Numbered from the stretch's first letter, positions 40,855 to 49,791 are shown. The stretch is DNA of 64,000 bases from Pontibacter litorisediminis (GCF_029360645.1 NZ_JARDUA010000003.1:62001-126000); one strand, 5' to 3'. Notes: generated from the letters alone by a model not told the origin. Numbers and translations: made by a program.

Positions 40855-42297
40855 CTACTCCACTTCTATACTTCCCGCAGACCAGTAGAGAAAGGTGCGG
40901 GCCTTGGCATACTTGGTCAGGAGGCTGTAGAGCTTCGCCTGGGCCTCCATCAGCTTCATCTCGCGGGAGTTCACCAGGAACAGCGAGCTCTCGCCGTTCT
41001 GAAACCGGATCACCTCGCCGTTGCGCAGCGTATTGGCGTTCGCCATCATTTGCTCCTGCAGCCGTATCTGCTCCTCCAGCGCCAGCCACTCGTTATAAGC
41101 GGCCAAAATACCGTTTTCTACCTCGCGGGCAGTTTGGGTCAGTTCCAGGGCGTTGGCCTGCTGCTTAACTTTGGTGAGCTGCAGCTTGCCGCGCTCCTGC
41201 CGCAGGAAAAGAGGTAGGCTAAAGCTGAGGCCCAGCTTATAGTTGTTGCCCAAGTAGGCACCGTCAACCGCCTCGGGTCTCCTGTAAAAATCGTTTTGCA
41301 GCAGGTTGTACTCTGCATTGAGCTTGGGCTTTAGTTTGTCGGTGGCCACGCGCCGGTCCAGTTGCAGCTGCTCCCCCTTTAGGCTGAGCTTGCGCAGGTC
41401 CGGGTGGTTGGCCTTGGCCGTTTCCAGCAGCTGTTGCAGCTCGGGTTGCGCCAGGGTTACGATCTCGCTGCCTGTGAGGGCGGGTATAGTTTGCTCCTGC
41501 AGCTCCAGCGGCGTTTCATCCTCAGCCCACAGGTGGGTGGCCACCACCAGGCGGGCGTTGTTGTAGCCCAGCGTGGCCTCCTGCAGCAGAACCTGGCGCG
41601 TTTGCACCTCTGTCAGGGCCTCCACGGTGTCAATAGCCGCCAGGTCACCCTCCTGCACCCGCGCGCGCACGGCCTGCAGCCTGAAGTTAGCCAACTCAAC
41701 CGCCTCTTGGTACAGCTGCACTTGCCTAAAGTATAAAAGCCAGTCCCAGTAGTCTTTGGTGGCCTGCAGCAGCAGCTTGTTGATGAGTTTGATGCGCTCT
41801 GCCTCAGCAATGTCCTGCATCAGGCGGGCCTGCCGGATGGTGGCGCGGCGCTCATCAATAAACAGGCCCTGCCCCAGCGGCACCGATATGCCCACCGAGC
41901 TCAGGCCTTCCGAAGGAGTATAATCCTCCGGGTTAAGGTAAGAACCGCTGTTTTTGTCGAAGCCCGCCCGCAGCTCCGGGCCGAACCAGAGCGGCACGCG
42001 CAGGGTGTTGCTCCAGAGGTTATAGTACTCCTTGCCGCCAAACTCCTTGCGGTACACCTTGCTGGAGATGACCGGGTCGAGGGTGCCGCGGGCAATGCGC
42101 AGTTCCTGCCGCGCCTGCTCCGACAGCAGCGCCGCCTGCGAGGCCACCGGGTGGTGCTGCAGCACCACCCGGTGAAACTCCTGCAGCGTAAGCACCTGCT
42201 GCGCCGAGTCGGGCTGCTGGGCGCTGGCGGCAACCCTGCCAAGTATAAGCAGGCTAGCCAGTGCTACCAAGGCATGTATAGTGATGTTGATGCGCAT
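40855..42297 (-). CDS. TolC-family outer-membrane efflux protein
   Basis: A 480-residue protein with a signal peptide (VALASLLILGRVAASA) and the two long coiled-coil hairpins of TolC: helices at about 145-235 and 350-470, with LTEVQTRQVLLQEATLGYNNARL and LTQTAREVENGILAAYNEWLALEEQIRLQEQ. It forms the outer-membrane channel of a tripartite exporter. Last gene of the TetR-ABC-HlyD-TolC operon, 8 bp after the HlyD gene. Confidence 0.94.
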   Translation of the reverse strand: MRINITIHALVALASLLILGRVAASAQQPDSAQQVLTLQEFHRVVLQHHPVASQAALLSEQARQELRIARGTLDPVISSKVYRKEFGGKEYYNLWSNTLRVPLWFGPELRAGFDKNSGSYLNPEDYTPSEGLSSVGISVPLGQGLFIDERRATIRQARLMQDIAEAERIKLINKLLLQATKDYWDWLLYFRQVQLYQEAVELANFRLQAVRARVQEGDLAAIDTVEALTEVQTRQVLLQEATLGYNNARLVVATHLWAEDETPLELQEQTIPALTGSEIVTLAQPELQQLLETAKANHPDLRKLSLKGEQLQLDRRVATDKLKPKLNAEYNLLQNDFYRRPEAVDGAYLGNNYKLGLSFSLPLFLRQERGKLQLTKVKQQANALELTQTAREVENGILAAYNEWLALEEQIRLQEQMMANANTLRNGEVIRFQNGESSLFLVNSREMKLMEAQAKLYSLLTKYAKARTFLYWSAGSIEVE

Positions 42298-42305
42298 GCT
42301 TCAGG

Positions 42306-43670
42306 TTATTCCTTTTTAGAGGCTTCCGCCGTTTTCTTAGCGTCTGCTGCTGTGGCCCCCTGTCCTTCGGTATAATCCGGGGGGAAATTGTTGAGCTGGC
42401 GCCACAGCTCGTACCAGATCGGCACCGTGTTCAGCATGGCCCAGCCGTACACGCCGGAGCCAACCCGAAGCGGGTCAGGCCAAGGTTCTGCGTTGGGGTC
42501 TGGCACGACCAGCATGCGGTAGCGGCCGTTGGTGCCAGTGTTGTCTATCACGGCCACTTTGCCGCCAAAGGTGCCGAAGCTCGCCCCCGGCCAGCCCGAG
42601 AACACCAGCGTGGGCCAACCCTCGAACTGCAGGCGCACCTCGTCGCCGGGTTCTATCAGCGGCAGGTCCAGGGCATCGATGTACAGCTCTGCGGCCAGCT
42701 GGGGGTCGCGCGGCATGATGGTGGCCAGCGGCTCCCCTTCCTTGATCGTCTCGCCGATGCCGGCTTTCAGGGTCTGCACCACGTAGCCGTCCTGGGGGGC
42801 CACGATCTGGTAATACTGGCTGCGGATTTGAGTGCTGCTGAACTCATTCTGCAGCTTGGCCACATCAGCCTGTGTGGCATAAGTATAAGAGCGGGTGGCG
42901 CTGAGCTCGGCCTCGGCCTTGGCAATCTTGTCGCCGTACTCTGCGCGCAGTGAGTTCAGCTCGGTGCGGGCGTTCTGCAGCTCGGCCTGCGTAGCCTCAT
43001 ACTTGTTTACGAGCGACAGCAGCTTGGCCTGCGCCTCCTGCAGCTTCAGGCGGCGCTGCTCCAGCTCTGTCAGCGACTTCAGGCCCTGCTTGTAGAGGTT
43101 CTCCTGTCGCGCAAACTGCGACTCGGCAACGGCCAGCTCGGTGCGCTGCGCCACCACATCCATGCTATCGCTCTGCAGCTTCAGGCGCGTTTGCCCTACT
43201 TTGTTGCGGGCCTTTTGTAGGCTGTAGCTCAGGCCCTCGCGCAGGGCCTGTATCTGCTCCTGCATGGCCTCAGCCTTGGCTTCGTTTGCCTCCAAGGCTC
43301 CTTGCTTGGCCTGCACCTGCTCCTCCAGGCGCACCAGCAGGTTGGGGTCCATGTACTTTTCCTTTACCTCGGACAGGCTGGCGATAGTGTCTCCCTTCTT
43401 CACCAAGGCTCCTTCCATTACGTGCCACTGCTCGATGCGCCCGGCGATGGTCGCCTCCACCGTCTGCGGCCTGTCTTGTGGGGTGAGCGCTGTTAGTGTG
43501 CCTTGGGAGCGGATGTTCTGGGTCCAGGGCAGGAATAGCGAAAGGAGCACGAGCAGGAAAATGCCCCCGATCCAATAGGCGAGGGTACGGCCCATGTGCG
43601 GGGTTTGCACCTCACGCATGACCTCCAGCTGGTGCTCTGTGTTATCAAACTCTTTTAGCTCAGTGGCCAT
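42306..43670 (-). CDS. HlyD-family membrane-fusion (periplasmic adaptor) protein
   Basis: A 454-residue protein with one N-terminal membrane helix (GRTLAYWIGGIFLLVLLSLFLPW, about 28-50). A lipoyl half (RPQTVEATIAGRIEQWHVMEGALVKKGDTI) is followed by a long coiled-coil region (about 110-285) and the second lipoyl half with beta-barrel domain (IVAPQDGYVVQTLKAGIGETIKEGEPLATIMP). It links the inner-membrane ABC protein to the TolC channel. The C-terminal tail is Ala/Lys-rich. Third gene of the operon. Confidence 0.94.
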   Translation of the reverse strand: MATELKEFDNTEHQLEVMREVQTPHMGRTLAYWIGGIFLLVLLSLFLPWTQNIRSQGTLTALTPQDRPQTVEATIAGRIEQWHVMEGALVKKGDTIASLSEVKEKYMDPNLLVRLEEQVQAKQGALEANEAKAEAMQEQIQALREGLSYSLQKARNKVGQTRLKLQSDSMDVVAQRTELAVAESQFARQENLYKQGLKSLTELEQRRLKLQEAQAKLLSLVNKYEATQAELQNARTELNSLRAEYGDKIAKAEAELSATRSYTYATQADVAKLQNEFSSTQIRSQYYQIVAPQDGYVVQTLKAGIGETIKEGEPLATIMPRDPQLAAELYIDALDLPLIEPGDEVRLQFEGWPTLVFSGWPGASFGTFGGKVAVIDNTGTNGRYRMLVVPDPNAEPWPDPLRVGSGVYGWAMLNTVPIWYELWRQLNNFPPDYTEGQGATAADAKKTAEASKKE

Positions 43671-43673
43671 ATG

Positions 43674-45413
43674 CTAGCTGGTTACGTCTGTTAATTCCCG
43701 TAGGATGTCAAGGTGCTTTATCTGCTCATAGTTCCCGAAGGCAACCTGGCGGCCATCCTGCAGCAACAGCGTGTGGTCGCAGAGCTGCATCACCTCAATG
43801 TCGTTAGACACGATGATCATGGTCCAGCCAAACTGCGGGCTGGTAAGCAGGCGCAGGAATTCTATTTTGTCCTTTTTCGCCATGCCTGCCCAGTAATTGT
43901 CTACTATCAGGAGCTTAGGCCGTTGCACCAGGCTGCGGGCCATCACAATTTTGCGGGCCACGCTAACAGGCAGGCGCATGCTGCCGCCGGTAAGGTAGGC
44001 GTGCAGGCCGTCCGGCAGCGCATGCACAAAGGACGTGAGGCCGGTGACCTCCACTGCCCAGAGGATGTCCTGCATGGGCAGGTCGCGCCCCAGGGTGATA
44101 TTCTCCAGCAAGGTGCCATCGAACACTTGCTCGCGGGAAATGTTGTCGCCGATGAGGCTGCGCAGGTTGCCCTTGTGCAGGTCGCGCATGGAGATGCCGT
44201 TGTAGCTCAGGCTGCCGCTGTAGGATGGCAAAAGCCCCAGCAGGACACTGATCAGGGTGCTTTTTCCCGAGCTGTTAAAGCCCGCCAGGCACACGCGCTC
44301 CGAAGGCTGTATCGTGAAATTCAGGTCTTCGAGCGCCACTTTTTTGGTGTCCTGAAATCTATAGTTCAGGTCTTTGGCTTGTATGCTCAAGCCCCCGTTC
44401 AGGGGCAGCTCTTCCAGCTTGATGCCTTTCGCCTCCTCTATGGGCAGGTCGGTTACCATACCGATTTTATCGAGGCTCGTCATCACATCGTACACCGTGT
44501 CCAGTTTTATGATGATCTTTTCCACGGCCGTCATGATAAGGATGATGATGATCTCGGAGGCAACGAACTGGCCGATGTTGATCTCCTGCTGCACCACCAG
44601 GATACACCCGAGCACCAGCAAACCGCCGGTGATAAAAGTCTTAAAGCCCACGAAGCTGTAGTACTGCGTCATCAGCACGTCAAAATGCTTCCGGCGCACA
44701 TCCAGGTAGCTTTTCACGTAGCTGTTGGTACGCTCCATGGGCAGGTTGGTGTGGCCCACCAGCTTAAAGGTGCTCAGGGAGCGGGCCATCTCTTCCAGCC
44801 AGGCCACCAGCTTATACTTATACTTCGACTCTTTGATACTGGTGTCGATGCCCTTGCCACCCGTGGCCCAGATAATGAAGGTGAGTACCAGCATCAACAG
44901 CAGGCCCAGGAAAATGAAGTAAGGGTGGTAAAAGGAGAGCAGGATCAGGCCAAAGACGATCTGTATCACTGCCGTGGAGAAATCCACCAGGATCTTGGCC
45001 ACGCCTTTCTGCAGCGTCACCACATCAAAAAAGCGGTTCATAAGTTCCGGCGGGTTATGCTTTAGCAACGCCTCCTGCTGTAAGCGCGGAATGCGGTAGG
45101 CAAACTCGGAGGCCGTGCGGGCAAACAGGCGCTGCTGTATAAACTCCACCAGCCACAGCTGCATTACCTGCAGGCCGCCCACAATCAGTAGGGCCAGCAC
45201 AATCAGGCTGATGAGCACTACCACCGAGGTGGTCACCTGCCCGCTCGACACGAAGCCAATGATGCTTTGGATCCCCAGCGGGATCACCAGGGTGATGAGG
45301 CCTGCCGCCAGGGCATACACATACATGTACAGGATTTCCCGGCGCTCTATGGAAAGCAGCTTCAGGAAACGCTGCATAGGGGTTGGCGTCTTACTCGCTT
45401 TGGTGGAATCCAT
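43674..45413 (-). CDS. ABC exporter subunit with degenerate ATPase motifs
   Basis: A 579-residue fused permease-ATPase. Residues 1-310 carry five to six membrane helices of an ABC type 1 exporter. The nucleotide-binding domain (about 340-579) has an intact Walker A (GFNSSGKST, 378-386), but several catalytic motifs are altered. The signature LSGGQ reads LPVSV (481-485), the Walker B catalytic Glu is Asn (LLIVDN, N506), and the switch His is Asn (VSND, N537). There is no peptidase C39 domain. ATP hydrolysis is therefore doubtful unless another ATPase partners with it. The start codon overlaps the TetR stop by one base (TGATG). Second gene of the operon. Confidence 0.9.
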   Translation of the reverse strand: MDSTKASKTPTPMQRFLKLLSIERREILYMYVYALAAGLITLVIPLGIQSIIGFVSSGQVTTSVVVLISLIVLALLIVGGLQVMQLWLVEFIQQRLFARTASEFAYRIPRLQQEALLKHNPPELMNRFFDVVTLQKGVAKILVDFSTAVIQIVFGLILLSFYHPYFIFLGLLLMLVLTFIIWATGGKGIDTSIKESKYKYKLVAWLEEMARSLSTFKLVGHTNLPMERTNSYVKSYLDVRRKHFDVLMTQYYSFVGFKTFITGGLLVLGCILVVQQEINIGQFVASEIIIILIMTAVEKIIIKLDTVYDVMTSLDKIGMVTDLPIEEAKGIKLEELPLNGGLSIQAKDLNYRFQDTKKVALEDLNFTIQPSERVCLAGFNSSGKSTLISVLLGLLPSYSGSLSYNGISMRDLHKGNLRSLIGDNISREQVFDGTLLENITLGRDLPMQDILWAVEVTGLTSFVHALPDGLHAYLTGGSMRLPVSVARKIVMARSLVQRPKLLIVDNYWAGMAKKDKIEFLRLLTSPQFGWTMIIVSNDIEVMQLCDHTLLLQDGRQVAFGNYEQIKHLDILRELTDVTS

Positions 45414-46114
45414 CAGGATGTGGTGTTAAGGTGTTGGTGGTGTTGGTCTACAGCTGCAAAAACCATCTGCTTCAGAAAGCCCACTGTTTCTGTGTACTGC
45501 TCCGCCTTCACATCGGTTAAGGAAGGCAGGTGCTGCGCAAAGAACAGCTGTTGGTGCGCCGCCTCCAGCAGGGTGCTCATCAGGGCGTGCGGGTAGGGGT
45601 AAGCTGGGTTAATCTCCAGCACCATCAGCGCCAGGTAATGGCAAAAGTGCTTCATCTCCAGAAAATAACCGGCCTTGTTCTCTGTGTCCACAGCTTTGGT
45701 GTAGTATACTTTAGATGATTCAGCCACCACCACCCGGTGCAGCACGCGCTCATCAATGTGCACCACCGTGGGGTCATCCGCCTCTCCGGCCTTCGAGATT
45801 ACCTCTAAGGCGCGGCTCAGGCGCTCACGCGGGTTCGGGATGTTCTGCGTCTGGAACATGACCAGGTAATGCAGCCAGGCCCAGTACCACGACACCAGGT
45901 ACACCAGCAGCTTGTGCTTGTTCTCAAAGTACCGGTAGATAGAGGCCTCCGTGGAGCCTATCTCGGCAGCCAGCTTTTTGAAGGTGAAGTCCTCAAAGCC
46001 AAGCTCATCGATCATTTTTATACTTTCCGACACGATCTTACGGCCCAGTTCGGTGGCCTCTGGCTCACGAAGGTAAGACTGGTGCTTTAGGTTTATCTGT
46101 ATGCTGGTAGCCAT
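45413..46114 (-). CDS. TetR/AcrR-family transcriptional regulator
   Basis: A 233-residue protein with an N-terminal TetR DNA-binding domain (about 25-75: SIKMIDELGFEDFTFKKLAAEIGSTEASIYRYFENKHKLL) and a C-terminal ligand domain of low conservation. It heads the export operon and probably represses it in response to an exported or toxic compound. A palindrome ATAGTAATACTAT (46209-46221) and a second TACTAT half-site (46240-46245) lie upstream as candidate operators. Confidence 0.93.
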   Translation of the reverse strand: MATSIQINLKHQSYLREPEATELGRKIVSESIKMIDELGFEDFTFKKLAAEIGSTEASIYRYFENKHKLLVYLVSWYWAWLHYLVMFQTQNIPNPRERLSRALEVISKAGEADDPTVVHIDERVLHRVVVAESSKVYYTKAVDTENKAGYFLEMKHFCHYLALMVLEINPAYPYPHALMSTLLEAAHQQLFFAQHLPSLTDVKAEQYTETVGFLKQMVFAAVDQHHQHLNTTS

Positions 46115-46208
46115 ATAGTATGGGGCGTTAGGTTGTCGTGGTTCCGTCTGGTTATACTTCCTGTAAAACAGCTTTCGTCAGGCAAAGTTATGCAAGCTTT
46201 CGTGTATA

Positions 46209-46245
46209 ATAGTAATACTATCAAAAAAGTTTACCTTACTACTAT
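46209..46245. promoter_or_regulatory. Candidate TetR operator
   Basis: ATAGTAATACTAT (46209-46221) is a perfect odd palindrome. A further TACTAT half-site follows at 46240-46245, 24 bp on. It lies about 95 bp before the TetR start, in the divergent region shared with the DEAD-box gene. Confidence 0.4.
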
Positions 46246-46329
46246 ATTTTTTTAGCTGGTAAAGGCTAGGCGGCGCAGGCCAGGGAATAGCGGGTAACAA
46301 TAAGGCGCCTAACAGTTAGTAATAAACCG

Positions 46330-46337
46330 TACCTTTG
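46330..46337 (+). promoter_or_regulatory. -7 element of DEAD-box gene (TACCTTTG)
   Basis: TACCTTTG matches TAnnTTTG and is followed by CATCCTG, 47 bp before the helicase ATG. Confidence 0.6.
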
Positions 46338-46384
46338 CATCCTGTGTATGCCGTATGTATAGGCATCACGTATAAAACATCCGC

Positions 46385-47650
46385 ATGAAGTTTGAAGATT
46401 ACCGCATCTCCGACGAGATAAAGAAGAGCCTGAGCAAGCTAGGCTTTAGGAGGCCGACCGACATTCAGTTTAAAGCCATTCCACCGATTATGAAAGGCGA
46501 GGACGTGCTGGCCATTGCCCAGACCGGAACGGGCAAAACCGCTGCCTTTGCCATTCCGGTGCTCGACAGGCTGCAGTTCAGCAAGAACCGGAAGCGGGGT
46601 GATGGCATCAAGTGCGTGGTGATGGTGCCAACCCGCGAGCTGGCGCTGCAGATAACGGAAGTCTTTAACGAGATCGGCCGCGGCACCCGCGTGAAGACGT
46701 TCTGCGTGTTTGGGGGAGTAGAGCAGGGGCCGCAGATCGCGAAGCTGGAAGATGGCATCGACGTGCTGGTGGCTACTCCGGGCCGCCTGTTTGACCTGGT
46801 AAGCCAGGGCCACCTGCACCTGCACCGCGTGGAGACCCTGATCCTGGACGAGGCTGACCACATGCTGGACCTGGGCTTTATACACGACATCCGGCAACTC
46901 ATCACCAAGCTGCCGCGCAAGCGCCAGACGCTGTTCTTCTCGGCCACGATCAACGAAAAGATAAAGGAGCTTGCCTACTCGCTGGTGAACAAACCGGTGC
47001 GCATCCAGATCTCGCCGAAAGACCCGGTGTCGAAGAATGTGGACCACTCGGTGATGTACGTGGAGATGGACGATAAGCGCTTCTTCCTGGAGCGCGTGGT
47101 GAAGGAGAACCCGGAGAAAAAGATTCTGGCCTTTGTGCGCACCAAAGTGCGTGCCGAGCGTGTGGTGGCAGCCATGGAGCGTGTGGGCATCAAAGCGGAA
47201 AGCATACATGGGGGCAAGGAGCAGACAGACCGCCTGGAGGTGATGCGCCGTTTTAAAAAAGGGGAAGTGAAGCTGCTGATCGCGACAGATGTGAGTGCAC
47301 GCGGCATCGATATTCCCGAGGTGGAGTACGTGGTGAACTACGACCTGCCGGAGCAGCCGGAGAATTACGTGCACCGCGTGGGCCGCACAGGCCGTGGCAG
47401 CGAGAAAGGCATTGCCATTAGCTTCTGCTCTTTGGAAGAGCGCCCTATACTAGAGGAGATACAGCAGTACCTGACAAAAGATATCAAAGTGTTGGAGGTG
47501 GAGAAGGAAGACTATGAGGCTACCCTTGATTTTAGTGCCGATGCCAAGTATGACTGGCAGGCGCTGCTGAAGGAGGCCGAGCAGGAGGAGAAAAAGGTGA
47601 AAGCAGCCAAATCAAAAAAAGCAAAAGCGAAGGCAAAGAAAAAAAAGTAG
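46385..47650 (+). CDS. DEAD-box ATP-dependent RNA helicase
   Basis: A 421-residue helicase with all core motifs: Q motif (GFRRPTDIQFKAIP), Walker A AQTGTGKTAAF, PTRELALQ, TPGRL, DEADHML, SAT (FSATIN), ARGIDIPEV and HRVGRTGR. The C-terminal tail is short and strongly basic (KAAKSKKAKAKAKKKK), suited to RNA binding. Its role is probably ribosome assembly or RNA turnover, like RhlE/CsdA relatives. Monocistronic, divergent from the TetR operon. Confidence 0.96.
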   Translation: MKFEDYRISDEIKKSLSKLGFRRPTDIQFKAIPPIMKGEDVLAIAQTGTGKTAAFAIPVLDRLQFSKNRKRGDGIKCVVMVPTRELALQITEVFNEIGRGTRVKTFCVFGGVEQGPQIAKLEDGIDVLVATPGRLFDLVSQGHLHLHRVETLILDEADHMLDLGFIHDIRQLITKLPRKRQTLFFSATINEKIKELAYSLVNKPVRIQISPKDPVSKNVDHSVMYVEMDDKRFFLERVVKENPEKKILAFVRTKVRAERVVAAMERVGIKAESIHGGKEQTDRLEVMRRFKKGEVKLLIATDVSARGIDIPEVEYVVNYDLPEQPENYVHRVGRTGRGSEKGIAISFCSLEERPILEEIQQYLTKDIKVLEVEKEDYEATLDFSADAKYDWQALLKEAEQEEKKVKAAKSKKAKAKAKKKK

Positions 47651-47679
47651 GCTGGTTACCGCCTTGCCTGCCATAACAC

Positions 47680-47716
47680 GGCCTGTACCGGTGCAAACCA
47701 GTACAGGCCTTTTTAT
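47680..47716 (+). terminator. Terminator after DEAD-box gene
   Basis: Stem GGCCTGTAC (47680-47688) / GTACAGGCC (47701-47709) followed by TTTTTATT. Confidence 0.9.
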
Positions 47717-47901
47717 TGTACCGATATGATGTGCGGGTTTGTAGATAAGATAGCTGCGTTGGTCGGTGTTTCCTGATTCTTACTCATAAAAAATGCCGTG
47801 CAGGGGCATTTGCTGCCATTCTTTCTGCAGTACTTCATTTCTGATGACGCAAGAAAAAATTGTATTAATTCATCTCTTCTTGTAATCTCTTTTAGTAACA
47901 T
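47713..47901 (-). CDS. Possible small Cys-containing protein
   Basis: A 62-residue ORF with no known family. It is polar with a cluster of three Cys residues (MKYCRKNGSKCPCTAFF). The region is A+T-rich and lies between a terminator and a plus-strand small gene. Evidence for expression is weak: no clear -7 element or ribosome site. Confidence 0.25.
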   Translation of the reverse strand: MLLKEITRRDELIQFFLASSEMKYCRKNGSKCPCTAFFMSKNQETPTNAAILSTNPHIISVQ

Positions 47902-48001
47902 ACTCGTATAATAAAATGTAACTAACCAGTAAATTTTTAACCTATTTCAGGTTGGTTGCTGCAATCAAAGTGTTCAATAATGTAAGAAAGGAGCGGGAGA
48001 G

Positions 48002-48232
48002 ATGAAACGACACAGAAGAACCTCGACAGGCTCGATTTCAGACACCTGGAATTACAGCCTAAGCACAGTGGGTGAGAGCCTTGGCTTCACCAGAAGCTTC
48101 ACGGATGCCCTGAATCAGGAAATGCTTGACGAAGAGCGCGTGCTGCGCAAGCACAGACTGGAAAAAGAACAGGCAGCACAACAGGAACCCTACCCAAGCT
48201 GCAGCATGGATGAACGGCCTGAAGTGGCTTAA
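48002..48232 (+). CDS. Small hypothetical protein
   Basis: A 76-residue protein with a basic start (MKRHRRTSTG), an amphipathic centre (NQEMLDEERVLRKHRLEKEQ, likely helical) and a Cys near the end. The sequence AGGAGCGGGAGAG just before the ATG could act as a ribosome binding site, unusually clear for this genome. Family not recognised. A terminator-like hairpin follows at 48285-48331. Confidence 0.55.
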   Translation: MKRHRRTSTGSISDTWNYSLSTVGESLGFTRSFTDALNQEMLDEERVLRKHRLEKEQAAQQEPYPSCSMDERPEVA

Positions 48233-48284
48233 GAGCATTTGCGTGCCAGTACAGAAAGACTACGAACCCTGAAGACATTTACAG

Positions 48285-48331
48285 ACAGCAGTTCCCACAG
48301 ACAAAGACAGAACGTGGGGCTGCTGTTTTAT
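48285..48331 (+). terminator. Hairpin terminator after small gene
   Basis: ACAGCAG...CCCAC pairs with GTGGG...CTGCTGT around a 15-base loop, followed by TTTTATTTT. Confidence 0.65.
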
Positions 48332-48858
48332 TTTGTCGCCAGCCACAGCTGCACAAAGCCGTTAGTATAGCTCTTGCTCTCCAGAACCTGCAGTTGCCGC
48401 TCTTGTGCCCCGTGGGCAAACAGGGGAACTCCGCTGCCAAGTATAACCGGCACATAAGTCAGTATCATTTCATCCACGAGCCCCGCATTTAGCAGCAACG
48501 TGTTGATCTGCCCGCCGCCTATAAGCCAAATGCTCTTCCCTTGCTGCTGCTTTAGCTGCCGTACAAACTGAGGCGCGTCTTCCTGCACAAACTGTACATG
48601 CTCGGCAGCGGGCTGAGCGGAGCGGCTGAAAACGTAGTTGGTTTTGTCGGGGTAGGGGAAAGGCATATCGAACCCTAATATAACCTTGTAGGTGCTGTGG
48701 CCCATCAGCGTGGTGTCTATATGCTGCATTAAGGCGCCGTAGCCAAAGTCCTCACCTTCTTGTGCGTACCTTTCGTCGTGCAGCCAACTGGTGTCACCAT
48801 TGGAGCGGGCAATGTAGCCGTCGAGGCTAGCGGCAATGTAGAGGATCACCTTGCGCAT
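48328..48858 (-). CDS. Dihydrofolate reductase / RibD C-terminal domain family protein
   Basis: A 176-residue protein matching the DHFR-like fold of RibD reductase-type proteins: N-terminal KVILYIAASLDGYIARSNG (NADPH/substrate start), TTLMGHSTYKVIL, the nucleotide-binding IWLIGGGQINTLLLNAGLVDEMILTYVPVILGSG, and a C-terminal LESKSYTNGFVQLW. These small reductases are widespread; the substrate is not known and it is probably not the primary folate enzyme. It precedes a DCC-family gene in the same direction. Confidence 0.92.
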   Translation of the reverse strand: MRKVILYIAASLDGYIARSNGDTSWLHDERYAQEGEDFGYGALMQHIDTTLMGHSTYKVILGFDMPFPYPDKTNYVFSRSAQPAAEHVQFVQEDAPQFVRQLKQQQGKSIWLIGGGQINTLLLNAGLVDEMILTYVPVILGSGVPLFAHGAQERQLQVLESKSYTNGFVQLWLATK

Positions 48859-48881
48859 GATATGTGGCAGAAGCTAAATGT

Positions 48882-49283
48882 TTACACTTGTCTGGGCTCG
48901 TCTCTGAAAAAAAGCTTGGTTAGCTTAAAGAAGAAGTCACGGTTGTCAGCCACTGTGCGGTAACCAGCTTCGGCTATGGTGCCAGCCAGCGGCAGGCGGT
49001 GGTACAGCCAGTTCCAGGTGCTGTAGCCGCTCAGCTGCAGCAGTGCCGCTACCGCCTCGGCACCGTGCAGGCGCCGCCCATACGTGGTAAACAAATACAC
49101 AGATCGACGGAACTGCGCATGGGACGTGCCCCGGAAGCCGTCCGGCACCTCCTGGTAAGGCACGTACTTTACCTTATTTCCGGTGTTGCGCCTCCACCTG
49201 CTTACCCAATACTTGCAGAAACTGCAGTCGCCGTCATACACCAGCAGCGGCTGCGGCAGGGCTTCTAAAGTGCTGTTTGCCAT
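48882..49283 (-). CDS. DCC-family thiol-disulfide oxidoreductase-like protein (DUF393)
   Basis: A 133-residue protein with the family motif YDGDCSFCKYW (about 16-26), a CxxC redox pair placed as in thioredoxin folds, and the late RLPLAGTIAEAGYRTVADNRDFF segment. It may handle thiol-disulfide exchange. It lies 3 bp after a DUF2892 gene, so the two are probably co-transcribed. Confidence 0.92.
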   Translation of the reverse strand: MANSTLEALPQPLLVYDGDCSFCKYWVSRWRRNTGNKVKYVPYQEVPDGFRGTSHAQFRRSVYLFTTYGRRLHGAEAVAALLQLSGYSTWNWLYHRLPLAGTIAEAGYRTVADNRDFFFKLTKLFFRDEPRQV

Positions 49284-49286
49284 GTG

Positions 49287-49478
49287 CTACATGCTCCCCT
49301 TGCACCCGTTGTACCCTAAGGCCGCATTCAAAGGGCACCAGCGCAGCATACCAGTCAGTATTGGGATGAGGCCCACCGCTGCCACCGGTTTTGAATTATA
49401 ATATGCGCCAACGCCGATCAGCGCCAAACCGGCCAGTACACGAGCCTTCTGCTCAACAATTCCTACGTTGCATTCCAT
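49287..49478 (-). CDS. DUF2892 (YgaP-like) small membrane protein
   Basis: A 63-residue protein with two hydrophobic segments (ARVLAGLALIGVGAYY, AVGLIPILTGML) and a CPLNAALGYNGC motif, as in the inner-membrane domain of YgaP. These are short Cys-containing membrane proteins often tied to sulfur or thiol chemistry. The partner DCC gene starts 3 bp downstream. Confidence 0.9.
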   Translation of the reverse strand: MECNVGIVEQKARVLAGLALIGVGAYYNSKPVAAVGLIPILTGMLRWCPLNAALGYNGCKGSM

Positions 49479-49791
49479 AGCTATCAGGTTTAAGGTTGCT
49501 TGCTAAAGATTATACTTTACAGGGCCGCTTTAGTTCGGGTGTCGCAAAGGTGGCCGACTAATAAATTTCGCAGGGGAGCGGTTTGTGGGAGTAAAGGTGT
49601 AGACAATTTCCACAAGTTGTGGAATTATGGCACAGGTTGCCAACGAGGTTCTACAATCTTTGCCTGTTGCCATAGGGAGCTATAGGGCTTAAAACCAGTA
49701 ATCTAGGCTAAAAGCCGTTTTTGGCACGGTTCTGTCACTACTGGAAGCGATTACATTTTTGAACGACACTTATTACAATACAGAATAAGAC
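49479..49791. other. Intergenic region
   Basis: About 310 bp with no supported gene; a 61-codon plus-strand ORF lacks protein character. Nothing else recognised. Confidence 0.5.

Noticed and set aside
43713-45065. A 450-codon plus-strand ORF opposite the ABC exporter gene
   Set aside because: It is a mirror of the real gene caused by GC-rich codon use; it has His/Gln-rich composition with no recognisable domain and no promoter of its own.
49500-49685. A 61-codon plus-strand ORF
   Set aside because: No initiation signal, no domain and unlikely composition; probably intergenic.
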